DNA of 64,000 bases from Linnemannia hyalina (lineage: Eukaryota > Mortierellomycota > Mortierellomycetes > Mortierellales > Mortierellaceae). Location: assembly GCA_019671135.1 (NCBI GenBank), contig JAHRHY010000004.1, forward strand, positions 992,001 to 1,056,000. The letters are read 5' to 3'. The translations under genes were made by a program, and so were the position numbers. This document shows positions 22,598 through 34,100 of the stretch, piece by piece. Positions within the stretch are counted from its first letter, which is position 1. Every line of letters begins with the position of its first letter. The notes under the pieces are model-generated. The model was not told the DNA's origin. It did not search any database and saw only the letters and a list, made by a program, of their open reading frames with translations.

Positions 22598-23713
22598 TTA
22601 AAGAGCCATCAAGGCGCCAAAGACAGTGCCTGCAACAGCCATGGCCATCGTCACAACAACCTGCCCACCACTGGCACCCGAATGTTGCGATTGGACTTCA
22701 CCACCGGGCGCCGATGAAGCGCTGTTTGTCGAAGTCGAGGGTGATGAAGATTGCTTAAACGGGTAGATGTTGCCACAGGCCACACGGGTACCATTGTTGT
22801 GGATCACAACCGATCGGCCGGCGATCGTCGTTGTCTCTCCAGAAAACTTAATATACTTGTCGTTATACGACTGCGGTGGAATTGCGCCTGACTCTGTCGC
22901 CTTTAATTCACCGTGTTTGCCTAATGTCCACACGAGAATGAATATCGTGATTTGAATGAAAAGAAATAGACGCGGAAATGTTAGAGAGAAAACACGCGAC
23001 TCGGAATGGCAACATCGGACATATCGCCAAATCAACCAACAAGAAGAGGAAGAGGATGAGGAAGAAGACAGAGACGATCAAGAAGGACATGAGATCAAGA
23101 ACACCAACAAAGGAGAAAAAGTGGCGTACCAGAGAGATCGCCTTCTTGACACTTGTCAGGTTTGGCAGCCAAGCATTTGGCAGCACCGACATTAGTAGGA
23201 TCCAAATGTCCCCCGGTCGCCATACAATCGTTATTGGGACCCACAGGGTTGACATGGATGTGGTATTCGAAACCTCCTGTCGGCGAGATGGCAAACTTTT
23301 TCGAAAGCCCACTCTTAACCTCAATCCACACCTGTGCACCGCCGTTGTTCGCCAGCGGCGCAAACATAAAGTTCGCCTCGATTCCATCTAGTGGCATTGG
23401 AGGAATGAAGCATGCGATGTAAGTAAGGATAAGAAATTTGGCAATGTGTAAGGAAGGAGGATGTGTTGTGCTGTGTCAGATAAGGAACTTCAGGAATGTT
23501 TTCTGTTCAGGAGTGGAGAGAGGTAATGTAGGAGATAGTCAAGGTGGAGCGAGTGCGTGTTTGAGTTTGAGAAAGATGAAAAAATGGAGAGGCTTACATA
23601 CCCATGTTGATGGCTGAAGCCATGATCTGAGAAGCCACGAGCTGGCTCTGAGCCTGGCAGGTGTAGCTCGCAGCCGCGATCACAGAAAGTACGAATGAAG
23701 ATTTGAGGAACAT
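22598..23713 (-). CDS. GPI-anchored extracellular Cu-only superoxide dismutase-like protein
   Basis: Three exons: 23602-23713, 23130-23387, 22598-22920 (230 aa). The signal peptide MFLKSSFVLSVIAAASYTCQA targets secretion. The C-terminus has a Ser-rich stretch and a hydrophobic tail ending VVVTMAMAVAGTVFGALMAL with no charges after it, a GPI-anchor signal. Copper ligands are present: His80 and His82 in EYHIHV, His98 in GHLDP and His164 in SVVIHNNG. The zinc-site histidines of Cu/Zn SODs are missing: KCLAAKPDKCQEGDLSGKHG replaces the zinc and electrostatic loop. This pattern is known for fungal Cu-only SODs such as Candida SOD5, which dismutate superoxide at the cell surface. Copper-only chemistry here is inferred from the absent ligands. 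Upstream sequence is pyrimidine-rich on the coding strand. Confidence 0.9.
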
Positions 23714-24733
23714 TTGGTATACAGTTGTTGTCGCACTCGTTTGATAAGAGTTATGAGTTGCTTTGCCTCCTGGGGTAGGGGTGGTGAGGGAGAGGTATCG
23801 GAGTGTTAAGGTAGATGTGAAAGGAAGGATGAATATATGTGCCTGTCGACTAGGTGGACGAGGGTTGTAGGGTGTGGAAAATTGGATGGATGGAGGAGGA
23901 TAGGTGTAAAGGTGGAGGAAATGAGAAGAAAAGAGAGAAGGAAGGAAGGAGAGGATGAAGATTAGGATAGGCGGGAAGGAGGAAGAAGGAAGAAAGAAGA
24001 TGATGGTGGACTTTACTTGAGGTCAACAACAAAGGTCAAGACAAGAAGAAGAGCAAGAAAAGGAAGAAAGGAAAGTGACAGATTTCAAACGACGTAGAAA
24101 AAAGAGTGAAAGCGATAAAGGGACATTGAGAGCACGGATAAAGAGGCGGGAAAACCACGTCCACAAAATGGTGACAAGGGGAAGCGTCCAAAGGACTGTA
24201 AGAAAGTTGAACAAACAAGGACAGCTCATTTTGTTCTCTGTCCAATGTTCAGTATCCCATTCATTGTCACTGTTGCTAATACTTGCAGGTTCCCATCCCT
24301 TCCAAAATCATCATTCATCATCCTCGTTTATAACAAACAGAACAAGGAAAGTTCATCTTCGTCGAGTCAAATTTACAACTTTCTTCTTTTCTTCAAAGAC
24401 CGAAACGAAACGAAAAGGCCGCTACTTTGGTATCCACACACCCACAGCACATACACATTTTTGTGCGCAAGGAAAAACAACAGCGCAGACAAAAATAAAC
24501 AAGGGACAGGATATGACAAACTAGACAAAAAAAAAGGCACGGAGACATAATCATTTTACTATCGATATCAAGGGAAGAGCTTTTACAGGCTACTACAACA
24601 AGGGACGACGACGTACTGGACGGGACAATAGACGAGGGGGAGGAAGGGGGTGTGCCGTCGTATCTCAAGGAGGTTTTGGATATATCCTTGTCGTAAACGA
24701 GCATATCGTCTTTTTAACCTCCTTTATTTTTTA
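23714..24733. other. SOD promoter and gene-poor interval
   Basis: About 1 kb with no supportable gene. From 23750 to 24150 the plus strand is G/A-rich, the usual coding-strand C/T leader for the minus-strand SOD. The rest is A-rich and unremarkable. Confidence 0.55.
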
Positions 24734-24785
24734 TCATGGTCCCTTGTGCGTAATGTAGCCGATGGTGGCGACGGCGTCAACCACT
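24734..24785 (-). other. Orphan terminal coding exon of an unidentified gene
   Basis: On the minus strand a good acceptor (TTCGGTTACAG) is followed by one base completing a codon and then GTG GTT GAC GCC GTC..., reading (R)VVDAVATIGYITHKGP and TGA. Twelve of sixteen third positions are G or C, like real exons here, and an AATAAA-like A/T-rich signal follows the stop within 15 nt. The upstream exon must end in phase 2. None could be identified between here and 26 kb, so the gene model is incomplete. I do not recognise the tail. Confidence 0.4.
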
Positions 24786-25775
24786 CTGTAACCGAATGAA
24801 TTAGCACGTCAAAAAATAAGGAGGTGGTGCCAGCAGCAGCAGTAGTCGCTCCTCTCTCCCATTCATCATTTTGGCTGTGTGGATATGTAATACGAGAATG
24901 TACCCATTCTATCGCTGTGTCAGTAAAACGGGTTATAGTTTCTTCCCTTCAGAAAGGTGGCTCATCCAAGAAGGTATTCCTCGACACGACCAAAATATCA
25001 ATGAAGTAGGTATCAACACGCCAAAGCGTAATAAAAACGCGTCTTGTCTCAGATGGACCATCAATTCTTGACGCGTCCCTTATCAATCAATGATCACTAT
25101 TCTGTCCGTCGTGAACCCTTTCCATCACCCTATAGTACCAGCCATCTCGCTTATCTATCTTTCTCTCGGCAACATACTTCGCGTCACCCAAAGATTAAGT
25201 CCCCCTGAAGATCGAAAAACTCCACTTTACAAAATGCATATTCGGGGTTGAAAACCAACATCCGAGGAAGGCCTGTCTCACAGATCACACAAGAAAAAAA
25301 ATGACACTTAACGTCCTTGACTTCCTGTGTTCTCTTTTTCATTCAGTCTTTGGCTCCTTTTCTATGTCATACCTTTGATAAGAAGGACCACGTTGTTCTT
25401 TCGTTCGTTCTTGCGAAAGAACAAAAAAAAAGGGGACGAAGGACGATAGAGTCCTGATACCTCTCTTGCAGGGACACACCTCTCCGAAAAAAATGGCCTA
25501 AGCGAAGAGAACCTACTCTCCGAAGGATCGAACACCGTGAGCTCGATCGTTCCCTATATGTTTTGTCCCCCTCTTACATTTTCATCTGTACACATCGTCA
25601 ACTTCTCTTTCAAACTACTCCTACCTTCCCGAGAAAAAAGACACGCTCTCGACTCTTTTTTTTCTGCCTCTTCTATTTTTATTGAATCGCGGAGGTTATC
25701 GAACGAAAAAAACAACAACCGATTAGTCCCATTTTCCTTCCTTCCTTCCCTACCATTTTCCCTTTCTAAAATACC
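24786..25775. other. Gene-poor interval with two ACGCGT sites
   Basis: 990 nt without a clear gene. It should hold the 5' part of the minus-strand gene whose terminal exon is at 24734-24785, but no exon stands out. Two ACGCGT (MCB-type) hexamers lie 34 bp apart at 25037-25042 and 25071-25076. A plus-strand C/T-rich stretch (about 25560-25770) leads into the small ORF at 25776. Confidence 0.45.
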
Positions 25776-26033
25776 ATGCATTCCGAACTGTCATTCCTCA
25801 CGACCAGAACAATAGCCGTCGCCACCTTCCTCATGTTGTTCTTTAGCTCTGTTTTTTTAGACGCTTCCTCTTCAGTGGCAATAGGATATCCCGCCTCGAT
25901 ATCTCAGCCGCTACCACAGCATTATTCTTCATTAGCAGGAGCAGGGGCGGGTCGGAAGATGAGGAGGCGATATGTGCCACGGGGAGGAGGAGTCGGAAGT
26001 TTTTATGCAAAGGACGTCCCCCAGAGCCGGTGA
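25776..26033 (+). CDS. Small secreted peptide candidate
   Basis: An 85-residue intronless ORF whose ATG (ATACCATGC) follows a C/T-rich leader, as real genes here do. Residues 1-34 look like a signal peptide: a polar start, a hydrophobic core VATFLMLFFSSVFL, then small residues. The remainder has an unstructured stretch, a dibasic block RKMRRR and a Gly/Arg tail RGGGVGSFYAKDVPQSR. A Kex2-type protease could cut after the basic block. No homologue is recognised and no cysteines are present. It is convergent with the PX/DUF3818 gene, 119 nt away. It could be chance; conservation or a proteomic hit is needed. Confidence 0.4.
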   Translation: MHSELSFLTTRTIAVATFLMLFFSSVFLDASSSVAIGYPASISQPLPQHYSSLAGAGAGRKMRRRYVPRGGGVGSFYAKDVPQSR

Positions 26034-26152
26034 CAGCACCCTAACAAGCCTCGTTTTTTTTATTTCACAAGTCTGGTCGCACAACGTACAATCGCCACAG
26101 CCAACCAAACCCTAAATCCAACAACGCCAGCAAACAAAACAGTCAACGAAGG

Positions 26153-29100
26153 TTACTCGCGAGCAGAAAGGAACAAGGGCTGCAACAACTCAACAAACGG
26201 CCCTCTCAGCGTATCAATAACAGGCACCTTGGGAACCTTCAACGCCGCCACACCTTCCAACCCATCATCCTCATCTCCATCACCACTCAAACTAGCATGG
26301 TTCTCAAAGTTTATCATCTCCAGCTCATCAAGATCCTCCTGCTGCAACCCGAACCCTCTCAACTCCTTCGACACCCTCTCCCGATCTTTGTTCAACGCCA
26401 ACGAAGCCGCCTCATCCACACTAGCCCTATCCAACCCGGCCATCTGTCGGACCTCCTCGCGTTTCTTGTCTTTGACTTCCAAATAGAACCGTTTCAGTGA
26501 GTCGGCCTCCTGTCTCAACTGTTCTACATTGCCAGAAGCGCCCACTTGGGTCTCGAGGAAGCCGTTCAGGTTGATCGCGTACCGAAGCTCTTCCTCGGTC
26601 TTGTAGTTGATTCGCGTGTGAGCGTAACCGGTCCGCATGAAGGATAGGATACTCTCGAACCATTCCAGGAGGTCGTGGAAGAGGCCGTCGTCTTGCTTGT
26701 GGACAGAGTGGACAAACTTGTAGAAGCTTGGGAGATGTCTCTTGACCAGATCCAGATAAAGTGTCGCCGTCGATGGGTTCCCACCCTTTCCATCTATCGT
26801 TGAAAAAAAAGCCATGGTTTGGTTAGAGATTGATACTAGTAATTGAACATAGAACAAAACAGTCATGTAACGTGCAGCAAGGAGGAGGACAAAGTTACCA
26901 TCGTTGACATCGGCCTGCTCGACAATCTTGATCAACTCGTCAGCAAAGTCCTTGACATCCATCAGACTGTCCGCAACATTGGCACTCTTGTACACCTTGA
27001 CCAAGGGCGCATAGAAGATCGAGATTAGCTCCTTAAAGATCTCGCCCGTCACTCCCTGGAAGACAAGGCCCATCATTCTCTCCTTGTCCCGGATACGCAA
27101 ATGGGTCACCAACAGCTGCTGAAGCGATCGGATCAGATTCTGTTGAGGCTGTTGTTGAACTTGAGCCTGTTCCTGCTTTTGCTCCTGCTTCTGTTGCTTC
27201 AGGGACCGGAGTTTTTCAGTCGCCTTGGCAAAGCTCTTCTTGGATGAGGACCGGTACAGCTTTGGTGGTTCGTCCACACTCGAGGTTTCGCTCTCGCTCT
27301 CATCGGATTCAGAAAGATCGTGGATTAACATTTGCTGATAGGTCTCGGCGAGTCGTTCCTTCTCTGCGCGGTCCTTTTCCAACTGCTCCTTTGCATCCCG
27401 CACGCGGTTGATCTGTTGTGCATCGAGCGTGGGTTGGATCTGGGTTGCCTGAAGAATTTCCAACACCATACCCAACTCGGTAATATCATACTGTTCTAAT
27501 TGCAACATAACAAAGAATGTTAGCGTGTGTCAACTTCACAACACCCGCAGTTATATGCAATACAAAAGCCAAGAGAAGAACATACCACTGTCGGGAGAGA
27601 TGCTGGCAACTTCATTCTTGGGAGCATAGACATAGTTACGAAGCTTGTCGCAGAGGTCTTGATCTCCAACGGCAGCCTCCAGTTGAACAATGTCCTTCTT
27701 GTACTCTGTAATCTCCTCCTGGATGTTGACCGAGATGATCCGCTGCATCAAACTGCTCTTGCCAAAGGGTTGAGCCAGGAACAGATCTATAATCCCCTTC
27801 ATCATTGCCATCGGGTTCGACACCTTGAGGATTCCCCACATGGTCCGGTAAGGCATCAAAAGGTGGGTCCGCTTGAGGTGTGTTAAGTTGAGAGCAGCGT
27901 CATCCGAGGCCGTAAAGACGTGGTACAAGGTCGACGCAAAGTTCATGCATCCCCACTCAAACACGGTCTGGTACAGGGGTGGCAAGTCTTTGACATTCTC
28001 GTACTGCCGGAAGGCATCAAACAAGCGCGAGACTCCACCAGGTTGCAAAAGATCCTGCTTGACTTGCTTGAGATGTGAATCCAGTTCGTGCACTTTCTTG
28101 GAAACCTCCCTCGCAAACTGGGCCTGTTGTTCCAAGCGGTGTTCGTCAAGTGCCAAGCGGACGCGGACATCGTTGGCCTCCTCGGCCGTCAACGTGATCG
28201 CGTTCTTGGTAAGGAAGCTGACAAAGATAGTAGAGATGACAATCTCGGGAGCCACCTTGGCGATATTGTGGAGGTAACCACGCAGGCTGAGTCGGTCCTT
28301 CTCGCGTGCTGCCTTGACACCGGCCGATCCAGACTTGGCCGACACCTTGGCAGGCGGCAGTGGGAACTCAAACTGTGGATATTCTTCTCTCAACTAGTAG
28401 ACATAACATTGTCAAAGTAAGCAAGGGATGTCAGCACGCAGCTTGATGGTAATAAATACGCCTATCACATCCATGACCCGATGCTGTTGTATCTTACCGC
28501 GATGTAAAGACGTCTGAATTGACCGTGGCGCCTCGCCACCGTCGACTCTGTGCCGTCAGCTAACGTGCTGCTAACCAAGAACTCCTACAAATAAGTAGTG
28601 AAAAACGCGGCGAGTGAGTGGAGTGGAGTTGTTACATCCAACTGCGCGAAACATGCAATTTGCTACAGCCTTCCAAAAGTACGCCTTCCAAAAGTACGCT
28701 TTGCAACAGCCCCAACAAAGCGTGAATGGGAAAAAATGATAAGAAATACCAAAAGCACTCTCTCTTTCGTGCCACATCCAGTCGTGACCCCTTCATTCCG
28801 CTGACAGGGTGCATAATACTACACGTTGAAAGAAGACGTGTAAACTGTTTCACTTACCGCATGCTCGTGCTCGCGGACGTGTCGTCGCTGCTTGATGATC
28901 CGGATACCCGCAACATTGATACGGACTCCATGAATGACCGTCAAGGGCCCAGTCGTCGGAGCAGCAGCAGCAGCCGCAGGGGCACCATCCGAACTCAACA
29001 ACAATCCCTCCACCCCATCCTCCAAACTCATATCCTTCTTCTCTTGCTCACGTTGCTCCAAAGTCTTGACAGCCATCGTGTACATTAACACAATCGACCG

Positions 29101-29618
29101 CTCGCCCTTATTCTTCAACCGTCTCCTCCTCGCCATCTCCTCTCTCTCCACCCCATGGCCCGAATCGATCTTGGCCAGCTCCTCCAGGAAGAGCTGTAGT
29201 TTCGGCCATAACTCGCCCTTGTTTCCCGTGAGGAAAGGGAAGGGAACGACAATCGATTCAAATAAGTAACGGAGAAAAGGGGTTGTGGAATCGGCGTGCT
29301 CGTCTTTGGGGTCAAAGGGTCCTCCCAGGTTGGGCAGTATGTCGTAAGGGTCTCGTTGGAGTCGGTTGAGCTCGTTCTTGATGAGGACACTGAGGAGGTA
29401 CTTTTTCACGTAGTGCTCCTGACTCGGCGTCAGCACCGCTGTATCGTTGCCTGTTAGAGTACAAGGGTGGATTCGTGGAAGGGGGGAGGAAGGGGCAAGA
29501 AGTACAAGAATGTCAGCGAGGACTCCGTTACTATTATCAATTGACGAGCATGGTGGCGGTATGACTATCGACGTTAGGTCTCCTTGCAACCAAAGGGACG
29601 TGTGCTCTTACCCGTCAT
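26153..29618 (-). CDS. PX-domain protein with PX-associated and DUF3818 domains (LEC1/YPR097W-like)
   Basis: Six exons: 29612-29618, 28858-29450, 28498-28584, 27586-28393, 26899-27495, 26153-26793 (910 aa). Domains in order: the fungal PX-associated region (LTPSQEHYVKKYLLSVLIKNEL...), a PX phosphoinositide-binding domain (YEFLV-type strand EFLVSSTLADG, RRHGQFRRLY, then LREEYPQFEFPLPPAK) and a long DUF3818 region (LLQPGGVSRLFDAF, HLLMPYRTMWGILKVSNPMAMMKGIIDLFLAQPFG). Yeast YPR097W/Lec1 has this architecture and is linked to lipid and sterol handling, so a membrane-contact or lipid role is inferred. A Q/E-rich coiled segment interrupts DUF3818. The first exon is only ATGACGG, giving MTGNDTAVLTPSQ; the alternative in-frame start further upstream adds non-conserved residues. 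A 15-bp tandem repeat lies in the second intron. Confidence 0.88.
28668..28697. repeat. Two perfect 15-bp tandem units in an intron
   Basis: GCCTTCCAAAAGTAC occurs twice in tandem, followed by GCTTTGCAAC. It lies in intron 28585-28857 of the PX/DUF3818 gene. Confidence 0.85.
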
Positions 29619-30017
29619 AGTTTGAATGAGTTGTTGAAAGGTGGAGAAGAGAAGGGAATGAACGAATGAAGAAGAAAAAAAAAAGGAATGAAAGAAGGAA
29701 AAAGAATCGGCCCTTCCTTTCTCCGTTTGAGCGAGGAGCGGTCAAAAAAATGAAGGTTTCTTGCACCTGAGTGACGCATTGATCCTCTCATTTTGGCAAC
29801 CCAGGGTCTCATGGACAAACCTGCTCTCAACGCCACGCATTCGCAGATGTCTAGCGCTTGCCTGCTACTCGTTACATGGCGCATGGTGTCCTTGCTCCGT
29901 TCCATGCTAATATATTACCTTCTCACGCCTCAATTGATATGTCCTCTTATCTTTCAATGTTTTTTTATTGGAAGCAACGGATATAAATAGTTGTTTGTCG
30001 CAATCCTGCCTTTTTTT
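29619..30017. other. Intergenic region between the PX/DUF3818 and TRAPPC2L genes
   Basis: 399 nt between tandem minus-strand genes. A G/A-rich block (29640-29720) gives the PX gene the usual coding-strand pyrimidine leader. No gene is seen. Confidence 0.55.
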
Positions 30018-30959
30018 TTATGGTGCGGCTGCTGGAAGAGAGTTCCTATTGCCGCCCTCAAGAGAACGCCCCCTTCCGATAGCCTCAATCTCCTGTTCAA
30101 ACTTCTTGCTCTTGATCATCTTCTCAGAGTCAATCTCATAGAATGGGTTGCTGGCATGGTTCACATACGCCGCATGAATCCTGCGGAAGATCTAGTTGTC
30201 CATAAGAGAGAGTGTAAAATAAAAAGTATGTGAGAAAGTGTCAGTAGCATCGTCCCTGAATATAAGTAATAAGCAACATCTTGGACAGACACAGGGAGGA
30301 CGAGGTGAGCGTGTGTGTAGGAGAACGAGTTCCTTACATTCTTCATGTCTGTGTCCTTGATAATGACATCTGGCACCGTGAGGACTGTGATAAATTTGAT
30401 CTTGGTGTTGGTCATGTATCCGTACACTGACAGGTCCTCCATCGAGAACAGCACTCCCAAATACATATCCTGCGTCTTCATCGCCGCTAATGTCCAGAGC
30501 AAAGTAGCAAAACCAAATGTCATGGAAGTTAGGTAAGCTCTCGAAGAACGAATTGCTTCCTCTATATCCAATGCTGTCTGCGATTGTCCCGATGTTATTG
30601 CAACGCTTCTGAGTAACCAACTGAATAGGAGTCGGGAGAGGAGAACGGACACTCACCTCGTTCTTCCATGATATCGCATGATGTGTGGGCGATATAGTGG
30701 TATTTGAGGTCTGCATGTGATGGGTTGAAGTTCTTGATGAACAGTGGGTTGTTCTATAGACGGGTACAAGAAAAAGAAGAGTCCGAGGGTATCGATTGGG
30801 TATGGGACCGTTAGCAAAAAGATGGTTCCTGACGCTCGTTGTCATCTTCCTGTTTCCATCTAAGCCCTGGTGCAAGCAAAAAAAATGGTCAAACAACCAG
30901 ACAAAAGTACATGCCTGTTTCCCGATTATGGCGATGCAGCTGATGTTGATGTTTGCCAT
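30018..30959 (-). CDS. TRAPP complex subunit TRAPPC2L/Tca17
   Basis: Four exons: 30915-30959, 30657-30753, 30338-30486, 30018-30191 (154 aa; family about 140-150). TRAPP complexes are Rab exchange factors and tethers in ER-Golgi and Golgi traffic; TRAPPC2L/Tca17 has the sedlin-type longin fold. Family sequence is clear: IAIIGKQNNPLFIKNF, LKYHYIAHTSCDIMEE, YLGVLFSMEDLSVYGYMTNTKIKFI and NPFYEI near the C-terminus. Intron 1 must use a GC donor (CAG|GCATGT): only that junction joins IGKQ to NNPLFIKN in phase 0, and the nearest GT four bases on shifts the frame. The loop between the first and second half is about six residues shorter than in human TRAPPC2L, so a tiny exon may be missed. Confidence 0.87.
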
Positions 30960-31126
30960 GGTTGTGAGTGAGTGTGAGATGTTGAATAGTCCTGAAATTG
31001 TCCTTGCTTGCTTGTCCTGTGAACGTGGATGGGTCGTTGTCAAAGAGTGATGGAACCTTTCAATGTACTTGAAAAAGTCAAGTGGACTGCTTTTAGCATT
31101 GAAGCCACACTTGCGAGGCGCGTGTT

Positions 31127-31134
31127 AACGCGTT
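31127..31134. promoter_or_regulatory. AACGCGTT palindrome (MCB-like) upstream of TRAPPC2L
   Basis: AACGCGTT contains the MCB core ACGCGT bound by G1/S factors in yeasts, and overlaps GTTAAC. It lies 168 nt upstream of the TRAPPC2L start and 60 nt past the POL3 stop. Binding is inference from the hexamer only. Confidence 0.3.
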
Positions 31135-31196
31135 AAAAATTATATATTTTATGTAGATGCAAATTACAGTTGTCGCGCGATACTCGCAAGCAACAT

Positions 31197-34100
31197 TCAC
31201 CAGTCCACGAACCGATCGAGGGTCGCGGTGCTGTCCTGGATCTCCTTCTGGACCTTCTTGCGCATGTAGAAGATGGGGCAATCCTTACTCGTGCACAGAA
31301 CCTCCTGATGCAGCGATCCCTGGCATCGCTGGCATTGTGTCCAGAGTCGTGAGAAGCGCACCTCAAGTCCGTTAACAATGTTCTGTTGCTTCTGGTACAA
31401 CTCAGGCGCACGTTCCTTGCAGTTGGCGCAAACCGCAGACTCGCCCTTCTTGAGCGGCGTTTTGCATCCCAGGCACGTCGCCGTCCTCACTGCAAACTTC
31501 ATCAATCCTCCCACCGAAGGAGTCGACACTTGAATCGTCCTTGTGTGATCACCAGCCACTATCATTATTGAATGTCAAATACAGAGAAACAAGGGCTGTC
31601 AGCATCGTCACCCTTTACCTCCCTCGTTGCATGTTTAACCCAAATCAACTGCTGCGAATTCAAGGACAACTTACGTAGAGACTCTGCCTTCTCGCCAAGA
31701 ATAGGCTCAAAGATACGGAGCAATGGTTTGGACAGCTGGTTGTCCAAGTAGTATCTTGTGTCGATCGGGATATTGTTCTCCAGCACCCAAAGAGGATCCT
31801 CAGACTTGTCATACGCTGCCATACCCTTGCTACCCTTGATAATAACATAGGCAACACGATCTCCCAACGCAGGCGCAGAACCTAATCGTACAAGCAATGA
31901 GTGGGTCGATTAGTACGACTGCACCGTATTAGCATGCACAAGAAAAACCAAGTTAATCAGACAGTTCACATACCTGCATCACGCTGCTTCATGCGCTCTG
32001 CTAACTCCACGTGTGCTTGTTTGTTTGCGTAATCTATGGAGCAGGCAAGTCGTCTGGTTAGCATCGGTCTAGCAATGGTCTGTTCATTTGCTTTCAATCT
32101 CGCTCAGATACTAACCTGTCTTGCTCAGCTGCTTTGTAATGACCAATTGGGCCATATCGACCTTATTCTGCAACAAATCTGCGATAATCTGCTTGGTGTA
32201 CCTATTAGGAAAATAAGCGGACGCAGGTTAAATTCGGTACTTACCGGCTAGCTAAAGTTACACGCAGCTATACCTTTCAAGACTTACTCTTGGGCACCAA
32301 TGACATCGCGGTCAATCAGGATCTTTCGGAGGCAGGTATCGATAACACTCTGGACCAATCTACAGTTGTCACGACGGACAGTCTCAATTCCCTTGGTATC
32401 CATCTTGTCGTACTTGTCGGGTCTTGTCCAGTAGAGACCGGCATAGCGCTTCTTGTTGATCAACAGGTATGGGAAGTACACCTTCTCGAACTCCAGCTTG
32501 ATGGGTTTCTCAAACTTTGTCGTGACAATCTCCGCTGCTTTGCGTCCGAGCTCCATGGCCTCTTCCAATGTTTTGACGCCAAATTTGACCATGACCGAAT
32601 CTGTATCTCCGTAAATGACCTCGGCGGTGTGCGTGTACCCATTCTCAACAGTGAATGTTGACTCAACCTCCTGCTTGGTTCTCTCAATCATGACACGACC
32701 GTAGGCTGTGACACTCGATGAGATCTGAAGACATGGCAGCTTTCCGACCGTTGCTCCAGTGAAACCGTACACAGAATTGGCACTAATCTATAAGATCAGA
32801 GTGAAACACGAGGCATTAGAACAATCTTTTCAGACCAATCAGTATACGCCATATTACGATTGTCAACCATGTACCTTCAAGGCCAACTGACGACCATCCA
32901 ACACAGCGCGCTTGAAAGGATCCGTCTCCTTCTTGAGATCCGCCTTGGCACGCTTACGCGCATCCAGAAGATCTGTCAGAATAATAGGCAACAATCCCTT
33001 GCGTTTTTTCTCCATCAAAAAGGAATCTATGTCGCATAGAACATGGCGAAGTTACCATATGTGAGCGACAACTCAGAACTCTTCTCATGTAGACTCGCAA
33101 AATATGCAGTTAATCTTACCGTTGTTTGGGGTGACCACATAGTCGACATCCTTGACGAGGTTGAACTTTTGGATTGTGCTTGGGGACAGGAGCGTAGTAT
33201 AGCAGAGGTTGTGGGCCATCATAATCGAAGGATATAGCGATGCGAAATCCAGGGTTGCGATAGGCACGTCGTAGTAACCTCTGCGAGGCTCAATAACTGT
33301 AGCTCCTTCGTACTGCTCCTCTCCACCTATAAAGAACAAATGAAGTCGTGGTTAGTCTCTGCAGACAAAAGTAATATTACAGCTCATCGCCAGAGCATGT
33401 ATAGTAGCTCACCTTGACTATGCACGGCAGGGATAACAAAGTCCTTCTCGAGAGCTTTACGGAATAGCTGAGAGACGACCTTGATTTGCTGACCACGGGC
33501 CAAAAGGTAATTAAAAGGCACTCCTGTTACTCTTGCCATTTCGATGTAGTTGATGAGACACATCAGCTTGTCCATGAGTCGTTGTGGAAGGTATGCATCC
33601 TTCAAACAGTAAATCGCTAGACGTCGACGGGTTTCCTCGTTTCCGTTTTGAAGCTCCGTAATGATCGAGTGATGCACATCCTCTTTTTGCTCACCTGAAT
33701 GTTCAAAATAAATACCTGGTCAGTATGCAGCAATGTCTGTGGTATCATTGATACTATGGGGGACCGGAACCCATGAATACTAAGGTATTTTCCATGAATA
33801 TCAATGGTATTTTCCTTGAACGCCAGAGGTATCATCCATGAAAACCGCATTGCGCAACGTACCTAAAAACTCGGCACAGACGGAGTTCAGAGTATAGGAT
33901 CGCAACTTGTAATCGCGCTGCATGACCTGAAGCATATCGAGCTGAAGACGACCTTCCATGTTGATCGACTTGCTCTCGCGGTTTCCATATGCTTTTGACG
34001 AGAACTTTGTGTCTTTAATCTCTGTCCTGATGTCTATTTAGCAGAAGAAAGTGCAAAAGTCAGTTACAGGCACTTTTGCCTAAACAACAAGAAAACAGCA

